This document shows positions 53,085 through 64,000 of a stretch of 64,000 bases of DNA, piece after piece. The notes beneath the pieces are model-generated. The model saw only the letters and a list, made by a program, of their open reading frames with translations. It ran no database searches and was not told the DNA's origin. Source of the stretch: Adiantum capillus-veneris (lineage: Eukaryota; Streptophyta; Polypodiopsida; Polypodiales; Pteridaceae); the NCBI GenBank assembly GCA_014529385.2, contig CM043965.1:17125912-17189911 (forward strand). Direction: 5' to 3'. Every line of letters starts with the position of its first letter. Position 1 is the stretch's first letter. Position numbers and translations under genes: made by a program.

Positions 53085-54215
53085 CCTCATGTATACTTGT
53101 TTACATAGCCTTGCAAGTCTTGGAAGTGACCATGTAAAAATCCTTGTACAAAGGTGTGATTTTGTCAAGCCTGAATGCTGATGTTTTGGTTTTTTCAAGA
53201 CTCCAAAACATGGTTTATAATAAGTATTTTTAGTCGTGCTTTATAGCTTGTGAATCGGGCTTGTACATCATGAGCTATGAGCATCCGAAGCAGGCGGTCT
53301 CAACTTAGAAGGTGATTGTGGGTGCATGCCATGAGGGAAATTGGGCCAACTTGAGAGTCTAAGATTAGAAATGCGTGTGTTACGGTGTGTCATCCGATGA
53401 CCGGAGCAGCAAGTTATGCCTCGGGAAAGTTGTCTGAGAGGTCCTTCTGCTTAGGGGAGAAACTCAAAATTGATTGGGCTTGAGGGAGTTGGGAGGAAGT
53501 TACCATGTGGCATGGGGATTATCCCACACGAGAAGAGGAAAGGGGAAGGTGGAGGGTACATAGGGCACTTTGGGAGCCCACTATAGGTGTATCAAAGGTG
53601 AGAGGATCTCTCTCAAGGCTTGGCTATGGGGCTTGTGGGCTCATGGGGAAGGAGATGGCTCATTTTTCAGTCCACACTTAGCTGCACAGGTGCCTGGACA
53701 CTTTTTTTTGGTCCTTTACCACTTGCCCCCACCCCATTCTTTGGTCAAAGGGTCACCGACAGCTCACTTTTCACCCAAAAAATGCAAAAATTGAACCAAT
53801 TAAAAGTTGCTTGAGGAGAGAACCTTGTCATCTAAGAAGAGAGAGAAAAATCTTGGGGATAAAAGATAAGAAATCTCCCACTTTAATATGTGCAACACCT
53901 GCACAACTTCTAGAGAGCTCATGTTTTAGAAAAAAGAGTGCACCCCCAACTTCGGGCGGCCATAACTATTTTATCCTTCATCCTTTTTTGACTATGGATA
54001 CTCTACGGACATCTCCACAAGACAAGCTTTGTCATGATGACCCTTGTTTCCCCTAATTTTGAGTGTGTACTATGTTTGAAGGGTTTTTCATAAATATCTA
54101 TAGGTGTTTACCACAAGTGTTTCTGGCTGTGTGATAGGTCTTCCCTCCTATGGTCTGGCTCGTGCAAGGCTATAGAGGCATTCATTTTCCTTCTTGTTTG
54201 CATGCTAACAATGTC
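53023..54215 (+). repeat. Gy-B 3' LTR, right end lost
   Basis: It matches 29008-30160 (roughly 9% differences in the first 140 bp by eye). Similarity stops near 54215, after GTTTGCATGCTAACAATG. Confidence 0.85.
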
Positions 54216-54952
<737 letters not shown>

Positions 54953-55149
54953 ATAGTACGTCTATTTACAGAGAAGGGCATTGACGAAGCACTTCACTGA
55001 CCGATGCACTACTTTCTCAAACAACGTAGACATGAGATTAGATCCACAAGGATTTTATTGGATTGGTCTCATAAATCATTTTGACATTTTGAAGACATTT
55101 AATATAACATTTCATTTCATTTCTCTCTCTCTCTCTTTCTGTCTCTCTC

Positions 55150-56066
55150 TGTTGGGGGTCCCATTGTTGCATAGCTCCAATGACCAACAAAATTATAAAT
55201 CCGGAGGGATGAGCTACCCGGATAGGGCATGGAAACACTCACACGATTAGACCTAATCATGGCAACACGAATGGTTAACTCTATGAGGTGAGCTTCTCGG
55301 CCTATGGAGGAGATGAGCCACAATGAAGGGCAATCTCCACATCCACTTCTCTTCACGTCTAATCAGCCCAATCACACACATTAATGATTGCAAGAGACAC
55401 ACAACACTAATCCTATCATGTAACACACTAATCGCAAGTACACACACATAGATCTATCGAGCACCACCCTCCAATCAAACCTACATGCACACACAAGCAA
55501 AAGAGGGCAATCACACAAGATTAGAGAGGGATTAACCACTAATTAGTTACGATATAGTTAATCTAAGCATCATAGACAATCATAAGAAGCATGAGAGAGG
55601 CATAGTGAAAGAGAATGAATCATTGATTAGTGTTAATCAAGTCTCATGAGCAAGAAGAAGCTCAAGGACTCCATAGCCACACACGTCAAGAGCTCTCACC
55701 AAAGAGTGTTCTCAACAAATAATCTTGAGAACCCTAATTTCTTTTACACACTTCCTTATATACCTAGGGTAAAAATATGCAATGTCCGAGAGCGCAAGGC
55801 CTTTAGGGCTCCACCACTTACTGAATCTGCAACCTAGGCACACTAATTGACCTATTCTTTACAACTTGGAACTCCCATTGAGCCTGTACACATTAAAATA
55901 TTACAATGGCTTGAAATAAATCGGGCATTTACAGTACGTGACCATTTGGGAAAACGTGAAATGTGTAACTCGAATCTTTACTGCTTCTTCATGTTGATCT
56001 TTGATGTACATCCATACATCTTCAATCTTTAGCATCTCCTGTTAATTGACGTTGACTCGGTTAACA
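55150..56066 (-). repeat. Element M 3' LTR
   Basis: On the minus strand it starts TGTTAACCGAGTC and ends GACCCCCAACA. It has a TATA box (GGTATATAAGG) at plus positions 55753-55763 and a long leader. It is preceded on that strand by the purine tract AAGGGGGGAA. Its 5' partner is not in the window. The plus-strand (TC)n at 55121-55150 adjoins its outer edge. Confidence 0.75.
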
Positions 56067-56077
56067 TTCCCCCCTTC
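56067..56077 (-). promoter_or_regulatory. Element M polypurine tract
   Basis: On the minus strand GAAGGGGGGAA immediately upstream of the LTR start. Confidence 0.7.
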
Positions 56078-56099
56078 CAATTTTAGTGCCCGTCCTTGG

Positions 56100-59000
56100 G
56101 CACTGTTGAAAAGTGTCTGTGGAGGCTGTGGACTCATTTTATGGCTCAACAGTCCGACTCTGACTATGCCAAAGAGTGTTTTTTGCACCTTGGCGACTTG
56201 AATTTTTACATTCTTGTGCTTACTGCTACAAACATTTCTTCAGGTAAAAGTAAGCTTGAATCCTCAAAAACAGGATTAATAAAGGACCAAGTTGGCATTG
56301 AAGGTTTCTTTTGCCATACCTGTTTCATCTTCTTCAAATCTGTATTCGTAATGGTTGGGTGGTCCTTCTTTGACTGTGAAGACTCCATTATTTGTTTGAT
56401 TCTCCAATTGGGCCTACCAATAGGAGTCTTTGAGGTTGTTGTAGGCCTCTGTTCAATGTAGGCATTTGGCTTTTGACTAGGAGCATTGGAAGATTTAGGA
56501 ATCCAAATCTCTTGATGACCTTTGTATACCCTTTGTTGACTTTGTTGAGCTCTAGGTATGGTGTGGTTGCAGTTGGCTTGTGATTGACTGGTAGCCAAAT
56601 CTTTGTATATCCTTTGTAGAATCCTTGTCCTAGAGGAAAGGTCTTTGAGATTCATCTTTTTTTAATATCCTCTTGAGAGTTGTGGTTGACTTTAGCATCT
56701 TACGATGTTGTTCTGTTGTATACCTGCTTCTTAGGTATCCTAGAACATTGTCAAGGTTGATACCTTGTGGGCCTTCTTTCTTGGGAGGCACTTGAAGTTA
56801 CTTCATATGCTCTTACCTGAGTTTTTGGTACCCATATCTATCTGTTACCTCCATAGTACTCATGTTCTTTTAAGCTCCATTGTGATGCTATCGATCCCAT
56901 GTGTTTGTTTTTTTGTGTTGCTTTCTCATCCTTAATCCAAACTGGATCATTGACTTTGACTAAACTGCTCGAAACAAACACTTGCTTGACTATCTTTGCC
57001 TTTCTTGTGTACTTTGGTTGATATACCTTTGATTTTTTTGGTGTCACCTTAGAGATTTTAGTTGGGACAACAATTGACTTGAAATTTTGAAAGCCTGACT
57101 TGCTTGAAGAAGCTAATCCATGAGGGTTCTTTGATGTAGAGGCATATGCTGTCACACCTTTTGTGCTAGTCGATGGAGGGTCCACTTTAGCATTACCTTT
57201 GATTCTTGTGACTTTTGTACCTCTAAATCTAGCATTATCGATACGTGTAGCTACTACTTGCTATAATCTCTTGGAAAAGAGATTATTATCATTGTATCTT
57301 CTTAGTAGGCTTTGTTTTGGTCTAACCACTGATGTCCAATGATGACATCTGCTAGAATTTCCTTTGAAGTCTTCACCTGAAACTTTATCTGTTGTTCATG
57401 ATTTTGGATGCTAAGGGTAGCAACCATTTATTTTTGACCTATATACAAACCTAGCATTTTTTTGCTATCATCTTTGCATGGAGTAATCTCTAGAATGGTC
57501 TAGATGCGGTCTGCAACCATATTGCACTTTGCTTTGTTATCCAGTAGAGCATTTCATCTGACACTTGCTCCTTTTGTACTGCTAAGAACTATAGCTATTC
57601 TCATTGCTGGTTCTATTGAAGATTTATGTCCTGCTTTTGCCATGGTCTCATCTTGATCTAGCTGTGTCTCTATGGAGAGTGGCTTGAGACCCTGTTTTCT
57701 AGTCTGACTTGAATCGACTGTTTCAGCTGGCAATGAGTGATTGATGTTTGGACTTCCTATTGCTTCTTGGTTGTCTACAACCCCGTTCTTCTTTACTTCT
57801 GGCTTTGGTGGCATTCTCTGCTCAATAGCTATCGTGGTTGTTCTTCGCTCTGGTTGATTTGCACTTGGTATTGCCTGATTTGCTTCAAGCTCTTCTACAG
57901 TTCTGTCCGATGGAGAAGAATCATATTCAATGAAATATTCTCTGATATTAGTCTCCATGTTCTTTGTTGTCTCTAAAGACTGCATCTTCATTGAACTCTA
58001 TATCTCTAGGACTTTTAGGGCCAATGGCATTCCCAATATGATGTTATCTAGTACATCCTTTTCTGTGATCACGTGGAATTGGACTGTAATATTTTGTAAA
58101 CTTAATTCAATGGAGGTGGAGATGATTCCCCATCATTCTTCTCATTGGTCTCCAGATATGATCACAAATTCAGGAGCATCTTCCAATTGTGGTTGGCCAC
58201 ATCTTTTCCAAGTGCGAAAAGACACGAGGTTCTTATCTATTTGAAAATCTAGCTTTACTTCTCTTGATAGCCTTTTGTTGTTCTCACCAACAATGTTGCA
58301 CTTGATCTCTTTTGATTTGTGTTTGAATTGAATTTTTTTGTTGTAAGAGTGTCCTTTGGTTGAGCTTTATCTGCATTTTCTTTGCTTTGACCACCTGCTT
58401 AAATCGATGTTGGCTCCATTGGCTGTAATATTTCACTTTTTGTCTGCAACAACTGATGAGCATTGTCCACCTGCATCTGTGTAACCCTTGATCTTAGAAG
58501 ATCCATTGTACTTTCTGGCAAAATCTGTCTCTCCGGAGGAGATTTTGGTGGTGCCCTTTGTGTAGCTTTCTCAACTTTAACTTTCATTGACTTTGACTTT
58601 GACTTTTTTGTCACGTGTTCTCGCAATTTGAGGCTTTGCATCATCTTTAGATAGTCTTTGACTTCAGTTGGGCCATCCGTAGTGGTTTGTACAAGGTCAT
58701 GAACCTGTTGGTATTCATTGCCATGTGCATCTTGATTCTTGATATGCATATGTGAGCTTGGTCATATGTAAATGTTTGAACACTATGGGATTTGTTGGCT
58801 TTTGACTTTGACTTGTGGAGATCAACTGAAACTTGTGTCCCTGATAATCTTCATAGAGGCATTTGTCTATTGATTTTGATGGAATCTAGTTCAATTGGAA
58901 ACTTCCAACAACCATATGATCTTTCAATGGTTTCTACTTTGAAGGACTTTGTTGGTTAAAGACTCTATGACTTCTAACTGGTGTAGCATTTCCTAGTACA

Positions 59001-60600
59001 TAAGCTGAGCTTGACGGATTTAAGGCTCCCCCCTTCCTAGGGTGATCACTACACCTGCTGCTTCATTACAAGAGTTCAAAATTATTTTTCTCTGATTTAG
59101 TCTCACCTTTTGGGACTGTGAAGGTAGACTTTGGGTATCACTGTTGATGTTTGGCATGTGTAAACCTTCTGCATAGTTTCCTATGTATCTCCTTGAAACA
59201 TGACAAATTATTTCCCAAATCAAGCTATAGATAGCATTATCTTTGCCCTGATATTGTATATCCCATAGATCTCCTATGATATGAGCTTCTGTGGTTTCAG
59301 GACCCAAGGCATCATAGATGCTAAACTCTCGTCTATATCTACGACTGTTTTGGTCAAAGTATATGCTCGTTTGGTCACAACATCAAAGTTTGATTTTTGA
59401 TGGAGGAGAGTTTGGCTCTAAACAAATTTTTGGGTTCAATCGGGTAATATCCTTCAGCTCTAGAGAGGATGGGCTATAATAGATTCTTTCCTCTGAAATG
59501 AACCATCCTTTTTTATCTATCACTAGACGCACTTCTATGAGCTGGTATGTGGGTCGTTCAAACACTGGTTGATCCTTTTTGTACAATTTTCCTTTTTGGT
59601 CTACATAGTGTGCATATGAATTATGTGTACATAAAATGCTAATATCATTCTGTTTGATGGTTCCCCTAAACTTGTGAATGATTGCACACTTGTGGATGTG
59701 GATGCAAAATCATTTGCAAACATAATAGTCCTTTCAACATTTTGTGATATCTGGACACCTTGACCAAATTTATACAGAAATTTGTTGTTCAAAGAATCAA
59801 TTTTAAGCTTTTTATGTGCCTATGCATCTTTATGATCACTCTGAACTTGCAGTGCTATTATTGGTACTTCTAATGGTAATGCAGAATCATCTGATTGCAT
59901 TAAAAGTGACAAGTTAGATACACTTACATCGAGAACCGCATTTCCAATTTTCTTTGTACCTTGCTTGGCAGTTGATGTATCCTTGTTGTCTGATTTCTTG
60001 GACAATCTTTAAAAAAAGGTCCACCTTTTCGTCCACAATCTGAGTAATCCGCCATTACTGGTGGTATTTCAACTGGCTCTGTCATGTCAAGCTCTAGCTG
60101 AGAAGTCTCAGCTTCTTTGTTGGCCAAGTTGTTGGCGTGTTCTTTTAAAACACTAAGCATCAAGCTATAGATTACTTCGTCTATACCTTTATACCATCTT
60201 TGGCTTGGTTCTCCAATTAGATTGGCTTCTATTGGTTGATATGTTGGATCTTCCAATTCTGATTCTCGACTATAGATCTGGCCACTGTAATCCATGTAGA
60301 ATGACCCTGATTGCATATGCACCACCTGTATGTTTTGCTGGCTTGTGTAGATTTCTAGATAAACACTTGGGATGACTTTCTGAACTTCTATCTGTACTTC
60401 ATCTTTGAGCTTGCAATACCTGGCTCCACTGAAGTCTGTGAACATCTAGGAGTTATCTGAATCTGGATTTACTTTGATCAATAGGACTTTGGCTCGTGTG
60501 TTGTTTTTGGTGCTCATAAGATACGTATGACCTTCTGTATCTGTGTACACAACTTTATCCTGATTGTAGCCATATAATTGTAAAATATGCTCTGTTGGGT
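56100..60600 (-). pseudogene. Element M degraded polyprotein with repeated modules, no RT seen
   Basis: Read on the minus strand from 60600. The first frames give VVYTDTEGHTYLMS, then FYMDYSGQIYSRESELEDP, TYQPIEANLIGEPSQRWYKG and EVIYSLMLSVLKEH. The same pattern returns as HYVDQKGKLYKK, ERPTYQLIEVRL and, near 59370-59160, as IYFDQNSRRYRREFS, EAHIIGDLWDIQ and NAIYSLIWEI. Then a lysine-rich region (58749-58399) and two retropepsin-like parts: LDNIILGMPLALKVL near 58010, and ALLDNKAKCNMVADRI with VIIGHQWLDQ near 57540-57330. Basic frames 57185-56838 and 56655-56206 follow. No RT, RNase H or integrase is recognisable. It is an LTR element by its 3' end. Family unknown; a pararetrovirus-like origin is possible but unproven. 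Confidence 0.45.
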
Positions 60601-60611
60601 TTGTTATTTCA

Positions 60612-61730
60612 GGTAAGGAAAACCTTGTTGCTCAACTACATAAGGCACTATATGGTCTCAAACAAGCTTCATGGTATGGTATACAAAATTTGATCTTTTT
60701 CTCACCTCTAAAGGATTCATCTCTTGCTTTTCAAATCCCAACTTATACATAAAGCACCATGGTAGCATTTTTGCCTTTTATGTGGATGATACCATCCTTG
60801 TGTCCAATGATTTGGGATTTCTTCAGCAAGTGAGAAAGTTATTGTCTTTTGCATTTGATATGGTGGATCTTGGAGAGATTCACTCATGTCTTGGCATTTA
60901 GATTCAATGGAATCATACAAAAGTTATTTCATTCCATTGACAGTCAAAGTCTATTGCCAATAGTATTAAAAGAATTGGTAAAATATATGTACATTCGGCC
61001 AACACACCTTGATTGCAAGTTCTAGGAAGAATACTTCTGACAGTGGCGGTCAACTTGTTGCAAATAAACCTTATGCTAACTTGATTGGATGTCTTCAGTT
61101 TGTTTGGATGAACAATCATCTTGATATTTTGTTTGTTGCTAATTATCTTGGACAACATCTTGCACATCCTTCTCTTAAGCATTGGTATGCAACAAAGCGT
61201 GTATTGAAATACTTAAAAGGCACTACAAATTTTGGTTTGGTCTATCTACAACAATTGTCATCTGATTTTATGCAATATCTTTGTCTTTTGGGTTACACAG
61301 ATGTGACTGCTTCTTTATAAATGGTTGTCTTGTTTCTTGGACCAGCAAGAAACAACATTGTTTTGCAGTTTCTACAACTGAGTCAGAATATGTTGCGGCA
61401 TCACTTGCAGCTCGTGAGTTGATCTGGCTTCGACAAATGCTGGTTGATATTGGTCACTCTCCTCTTTTTAGCACACCCTTGCGGTGTGAAAACCAAAGTG
61501 CTGTTAGTCTTGCAAAAGACTATGTTCAACCTAATAAGTCAAAGCACATTGCTGTCCATTATCATTATGTCACATATGAAGTACATAAAGGAACCATAAT
61601 GGTTGAACAATGTCCAAGTGACTAGATGATTGCAAATATTCTTATCAAAGGCCTCACTGATTCACGTTCCATCCTCTTGTGCTCAAAGCTTGGAGTTGCT
61701 TCGGCCTCACTTCTCCTAGATTAGCTTCTC
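60612..61730 (+). pseudogene. Cop-N RT and RNase H
   Basis: NLVAQLHKALYGLKQAS, then frame 60671-60901 with WYTKFDLFLTSKGFISC and YVDDTILVSNDLGFL, then frame 61009-61320 (YANLIGCLQFVWMNNHLDIL, VLKYLKGTTNFGLVYLQ). Frame 61281-61625 holds SWTSKKQHCFAVSTTESEYV, ENQSAVSLAKDYVQPNKSKH, the copia RNase H. Four frames together cover the domain, so at least three lesions are present. The uninterrupted GCTTCTTTATAAATGG near 61310 shows the target into which Gy-J inserted in the Cop-I copy. Confidence 0.88.
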
Positions 61731-61913
61731 TAGTATTGTAATAGATTTGTACATATGACATTGTAATCCTATAGGTACCATGCACTATGCACACTCCACA
61801 TTTACACACTGTGATATTTGAGTCACTCGTATATTTTTATATAGATACACAATTCACTTTCACATCATCATCGTTGGTTCATATTTTCACATTGTATAGG
61901 GGCTTGGGTTTTT

Positions 61914-61932
61914 CCCTTGAACTCCCGAAGGG
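61914..61932 (+). promoter_or_regulatory. Stem-loop upstream of Cop-N polypurine tract
   Basis: CCCTT GAACTCCCG AAGGG gives a 5-bp stem, followed by GTTTTTTCATCC and TTTGAGTGGGGG before the LTR. Confidence 0.55.
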
Positions 61933-61972
61933 TTTTTTCATCCAAAACTAGAGACCTTTTTTTGAGTGGGGG

Positions 61973-62085
61973 TGTTGGAGCTTTATATGGCTCACTCTAC
62001 TCAACTTGGTATCACCTATATATTTGTATCTTGTCCTCAATATGAATCAGTCTTTGGGAGTGTACATGGTGTGTCTTTTGTCTCA

Positions 62086-62116
<31 letters not shown>

Positions 62117-62124
62117 ACATCACA
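61973..62124 (+). repeat. Cop-N 3' LTR
   Basis: TGTTGGAGCTTTATATGG...CTCTACATCACA. It matches the Cop-I LTRs in inverse orientation and contains a (TC)n run at 62087-62112. The right end is eroded. Confidence 0.8.
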
Positions 62125-63540
62125 AAAAATTTCTCACGGATCCACTCCTACTAATGATGATCTGGAAAATGTGCAAGGTGTCAAGTAACCAAGGGTACCC
62201 TCTTTCCTCTATGAGCTTGCTTCCATGCTTCTCTCTCTTACAAACATGTTGCCTTTGATATTATACACAAGTTCACTTAATTGGTCATAACCTTTGCATT
62301 GAGGTTTCAAAAGTTATTGACCACATAGCATAGATCACTATCCATGTTAATTCATTTTTTTTTTTCCTTTTCACTTGGCATGCGAGACATAGAGGGATGG
62401 AAAAAATCCTAATACTATGAAAAATATACAAATGCCTCTTTCACGATCTATCCTTTGGGCATGCATACCTATGATTGGGTCCAATGTCATACAAAATATA
62501 TAATCTTCTTTAAAAACCTCTGGAAGAACAAGATTAATCATGCATGTAATACTCCTCATATAGCTATCTCCTCAACGACATGAACTAGGAGGTGGACTTG
62601 ACTAACAAGAATGGATCAAGGAAATGTATCCTCAACGGCACACACTTTTTCCATAATAAGCGGGGATGTCATTTAATTCATTTTCTTTGGAGTTCACAAT
62701 TCTACAAGATGACACCCACGACTACACTAAGTGTATGTTGAGTATTAGTGTAGATAATTTTTTTTTTTATAATAGAGATATGATGTACCTTACTACCTCG
62801 CTAAGTTTAAAAATAGATTTCCTCACTTTCTTATCCTTGCATATTGCACATATACTTATGGGTACAATGAAATAAAATGACAAAAGATTAAGACAAACTA
62901 TTGTGTCAGTCACAAGTAAAATCCAATATCTAAACTAAATGAGGGACAACATAAAAATTACGAGTCTACTTGTAACATCTTGTGCCAATTTCAATCCATA
63001 ATATAATTGAACGGTTCCACTTTCTTTGCCTTTGTGAAATCTCCCTTTTGTGATCTCATCTATTCTATTGTTGTGCAAATAGATGCAATGGAACCCTTCA
63101 CTCTATCAAGCTTAACTTTGTTTACAATCCATAGGGCTTTAGAAAGAACAATATTTTCATTGGGGCCTTGATGTGGAGTGGAAAATATGGAAAGATATTT
63201 CATGGCCCTCAAATCCTTTCTTTTCCCTCATGAGTCCTTGCTACTTGAAAATGTACATGGGATCCAAGAGGTATTGTATTTTTAAGTTCTTCCAATATGG
63301 AAGCCTAAAAACTATGGAGTACCTTGACATAACTTTTGATGTAGTAGACGGGAGTGGATGACTACTATAGTGTTCTTCCCATTTACTAGAGCCTTGTTTT
63401 TGCTATGAATTTGGGATAGGAAAAAATCGTTATTTGGATAAATTACCTCCTGTCAGGCTCGATGCGGACAATTCTACACTCATGTCATTACAAGAAAGCT
63501 TGAAACATCAAAATATGAAGAGCAAGAAGAATGAACACAA
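62125..63540. other. Unassigned spacer
   Basis: No recognised coding sequence, LTR or terminal repeat. T-rich runs at 62348 and 62760. Short frames such as 62666-62875 and 63173-63361 have no features I can name. Confidence 0.5.
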
Positions 63541-63549
63541 CACATTAGA

Positions 63550-64000
63550 AATATCTCTAAGTCCAGGATAGTCATGCATAGTACACATAAGGATACCCCT
63601 CACAATGGTCTCTCTCCTCCCTTTGGAATTGACACATCTACATCAGAGATGCCCTTCCATAACTCCTCCAACTTTTTGATGAGGGGCTCAAGGTAAATGT
63701 CAATATTTTCCACTTTCTTTTTTCTTTGCACAAGCAAAAAAAGAAATATATTGCTCTTCTTCGTTGTATCCCATGGTGGAATATTGTGGTTGATGATCAC
63801 CACTGGCCACGTTCTCCATGATGTAGACTTGGTGCCAAAGGTATTGACAAAATTAATTGTCAACTCATTGCTCAGCCCTCAACTGCAAGGTTCTAGCTAA
63901 AACTTTGGCTAGTGAGTTTGTATGTGTCTCCATGCAGATGAATTGGCATGGATACATATCAGTCCATGATTTGAGTGGTGGTTGGTGTGCCATGTGAGAA
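63550..64000 (-). pseudogene. Cac-3: CACTA tnp2-type transposase fragment (runs off window)
   Basis: Minus-strand frame 63863-63600 reads TWPVVIINHNIPPWDTTKKS then ENIDIYLEPLIKKLEELWKG, the tnp2 core, more diverged than Cac-1 and Cac-2. The plus-strand GGATAGTCATGCATAGT near 63566 aligns with GGGATAGTCATGCATG in the other two. It is cut by the window end. Confidence 0.82.

Larger units (their letters stand above)
29008..54215 (+). mobile_element. Gy-B: outer gypsy element carrying a nested stack
   Basis: The 5' LTR at 29008 and 3' LTR at 53023 match for at least 1.15 kb. Gag, protease, RT, dual RNase H and integrase remnants lie between in order, interrupted by Cop-I (33870-51480). Without the insert the element is about 7.6 kb. 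Its proteins resemble Gy-A closely (KKFQIKWEGPF, NGTYQLA). The 3' LTR loses similarity near 54215, so its end is truncated or diverged. Confidence 0.85.
60612..62124 (+). mobile_element. Cop-N: 5'-truncated copia element
   Basis: Same family as Cop-I: the left part matches the RT of Cop-I from the VAQLHKALYGLKQA segment on, and the 3' end has the same hairpin, purine tract and LTR. The 5' LTR, gag, integrase and half of RT are missing, with an abrupt junction to element M near 60612. Confidence 0.85.

Noticed and set aside
55150-56066. Ordinary host gene with 5' leader in the 55-56 kb region
   Set aside because: TG...CA ends, TATA box and adjoining purine tract fit an LTR better; no splice-joined coding frame is seen.
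56206-56461. Plus-strand frame 56096-56461 as a membrane protein gene
   Set aside because: It is antisense to the element M frame and its hydrophobic look comes from the complement of K/Q-rich codons.

Overview
The window reads as nuclear DNA of a land plant with a large, repeat-dominated genome. Every recognisable coding block but two belongs to a plant-type transposable element: Ty3/gypsy elements with a second archaeal-type RNase H (Tat-like), short-LTR Ty1/copia elements, CACTA (En/Spm) and hAT relics. The lineage (fern, gymnosperm, lycophyte or angiosperm) cannot be fixed from the sequence alone. No RNA gene, CRISPR array or housekeeping gene was seen. Working names used below: Gy = gypsy-type, Cop = copia-type, Cac = CACTA.

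Left part (1-20.9 kb). Gy-A (+) enters from the left edge and ends with its 3' LTR at about 3632, inside CACTA remnant Cac-1 (3633-4071). Gy-C (+) starts with an LTR at 4072. Its gag, protease and RT are eroded, and the RT is split by the small non-autonomous Cop-D (8024-10820) with a perfect 5-bp target duplication (GAAAT). Downstream of the Gy-C RNase H lies a non-retroviral block: a promoter, a repeat-filled leader intron, a broken atypical kinase gene, an intact RING-type ORF and a hAT transposase fragment. A coiled-coil ORF of unknown function (ORF-X) and a second Gy-C-type LTR (18377-18793) follow. Then come a minus-strand gypsy fragment (Gy-E) and a lone copia LTR with primer site (Cop-F).

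Middle part (20.9-55.1 kb). A CACTA element (Cac-2) begins with CACTACAAGA at 20896, carries a broken minus-strand transposase, and is split by the non-autonomous Cop-H (21674-25394). Gy-B (+, 29008 to about 54215) then forms a nested stack. Cop-I (-, 33870-51480) sits in the Gy-B RNase H region. Gy-J (-, 34670-46784, with 2.0-kb LTRs) sits in the Cop-I RNase H. A 2-kb plus-strand piece K (41700-43696) sits in the Gy-J gag. Left/right LTR divergence by eye falls inward (Gy-B about 9%, Cop-I about 4%, Gy-J about 2.5%), which agrees with the nesting order. Gy-J and K each carry a pair of related 70-72-residue ORFs just after the primer site. These small paired ORFs are the strongest candidate here for an undescribed component.

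Right part (55.1-64 kb). Element M (-) has a clear LTR (55150-56066) preceded by a purine tract and about 4.5 kb of degraded coding sequence with repeated modules and two retropepsin-like segments, but no visible RT or integrase. A 5'-truncated Cop-N (+, 60612-62124) follows, then about 1.4 kb with nothing recognised, then a third CACTA fragment (Cac-3) that runs off the window.

Together these are selfish elements and their debris rather than a cooperating gene set. The exceptions worth attention are the small ORF pairs, the kinase/RING block, ORF-X, the module-repeat coding of element M, and a stem-loop upstream of the polypurine tract shared by four copia elements.
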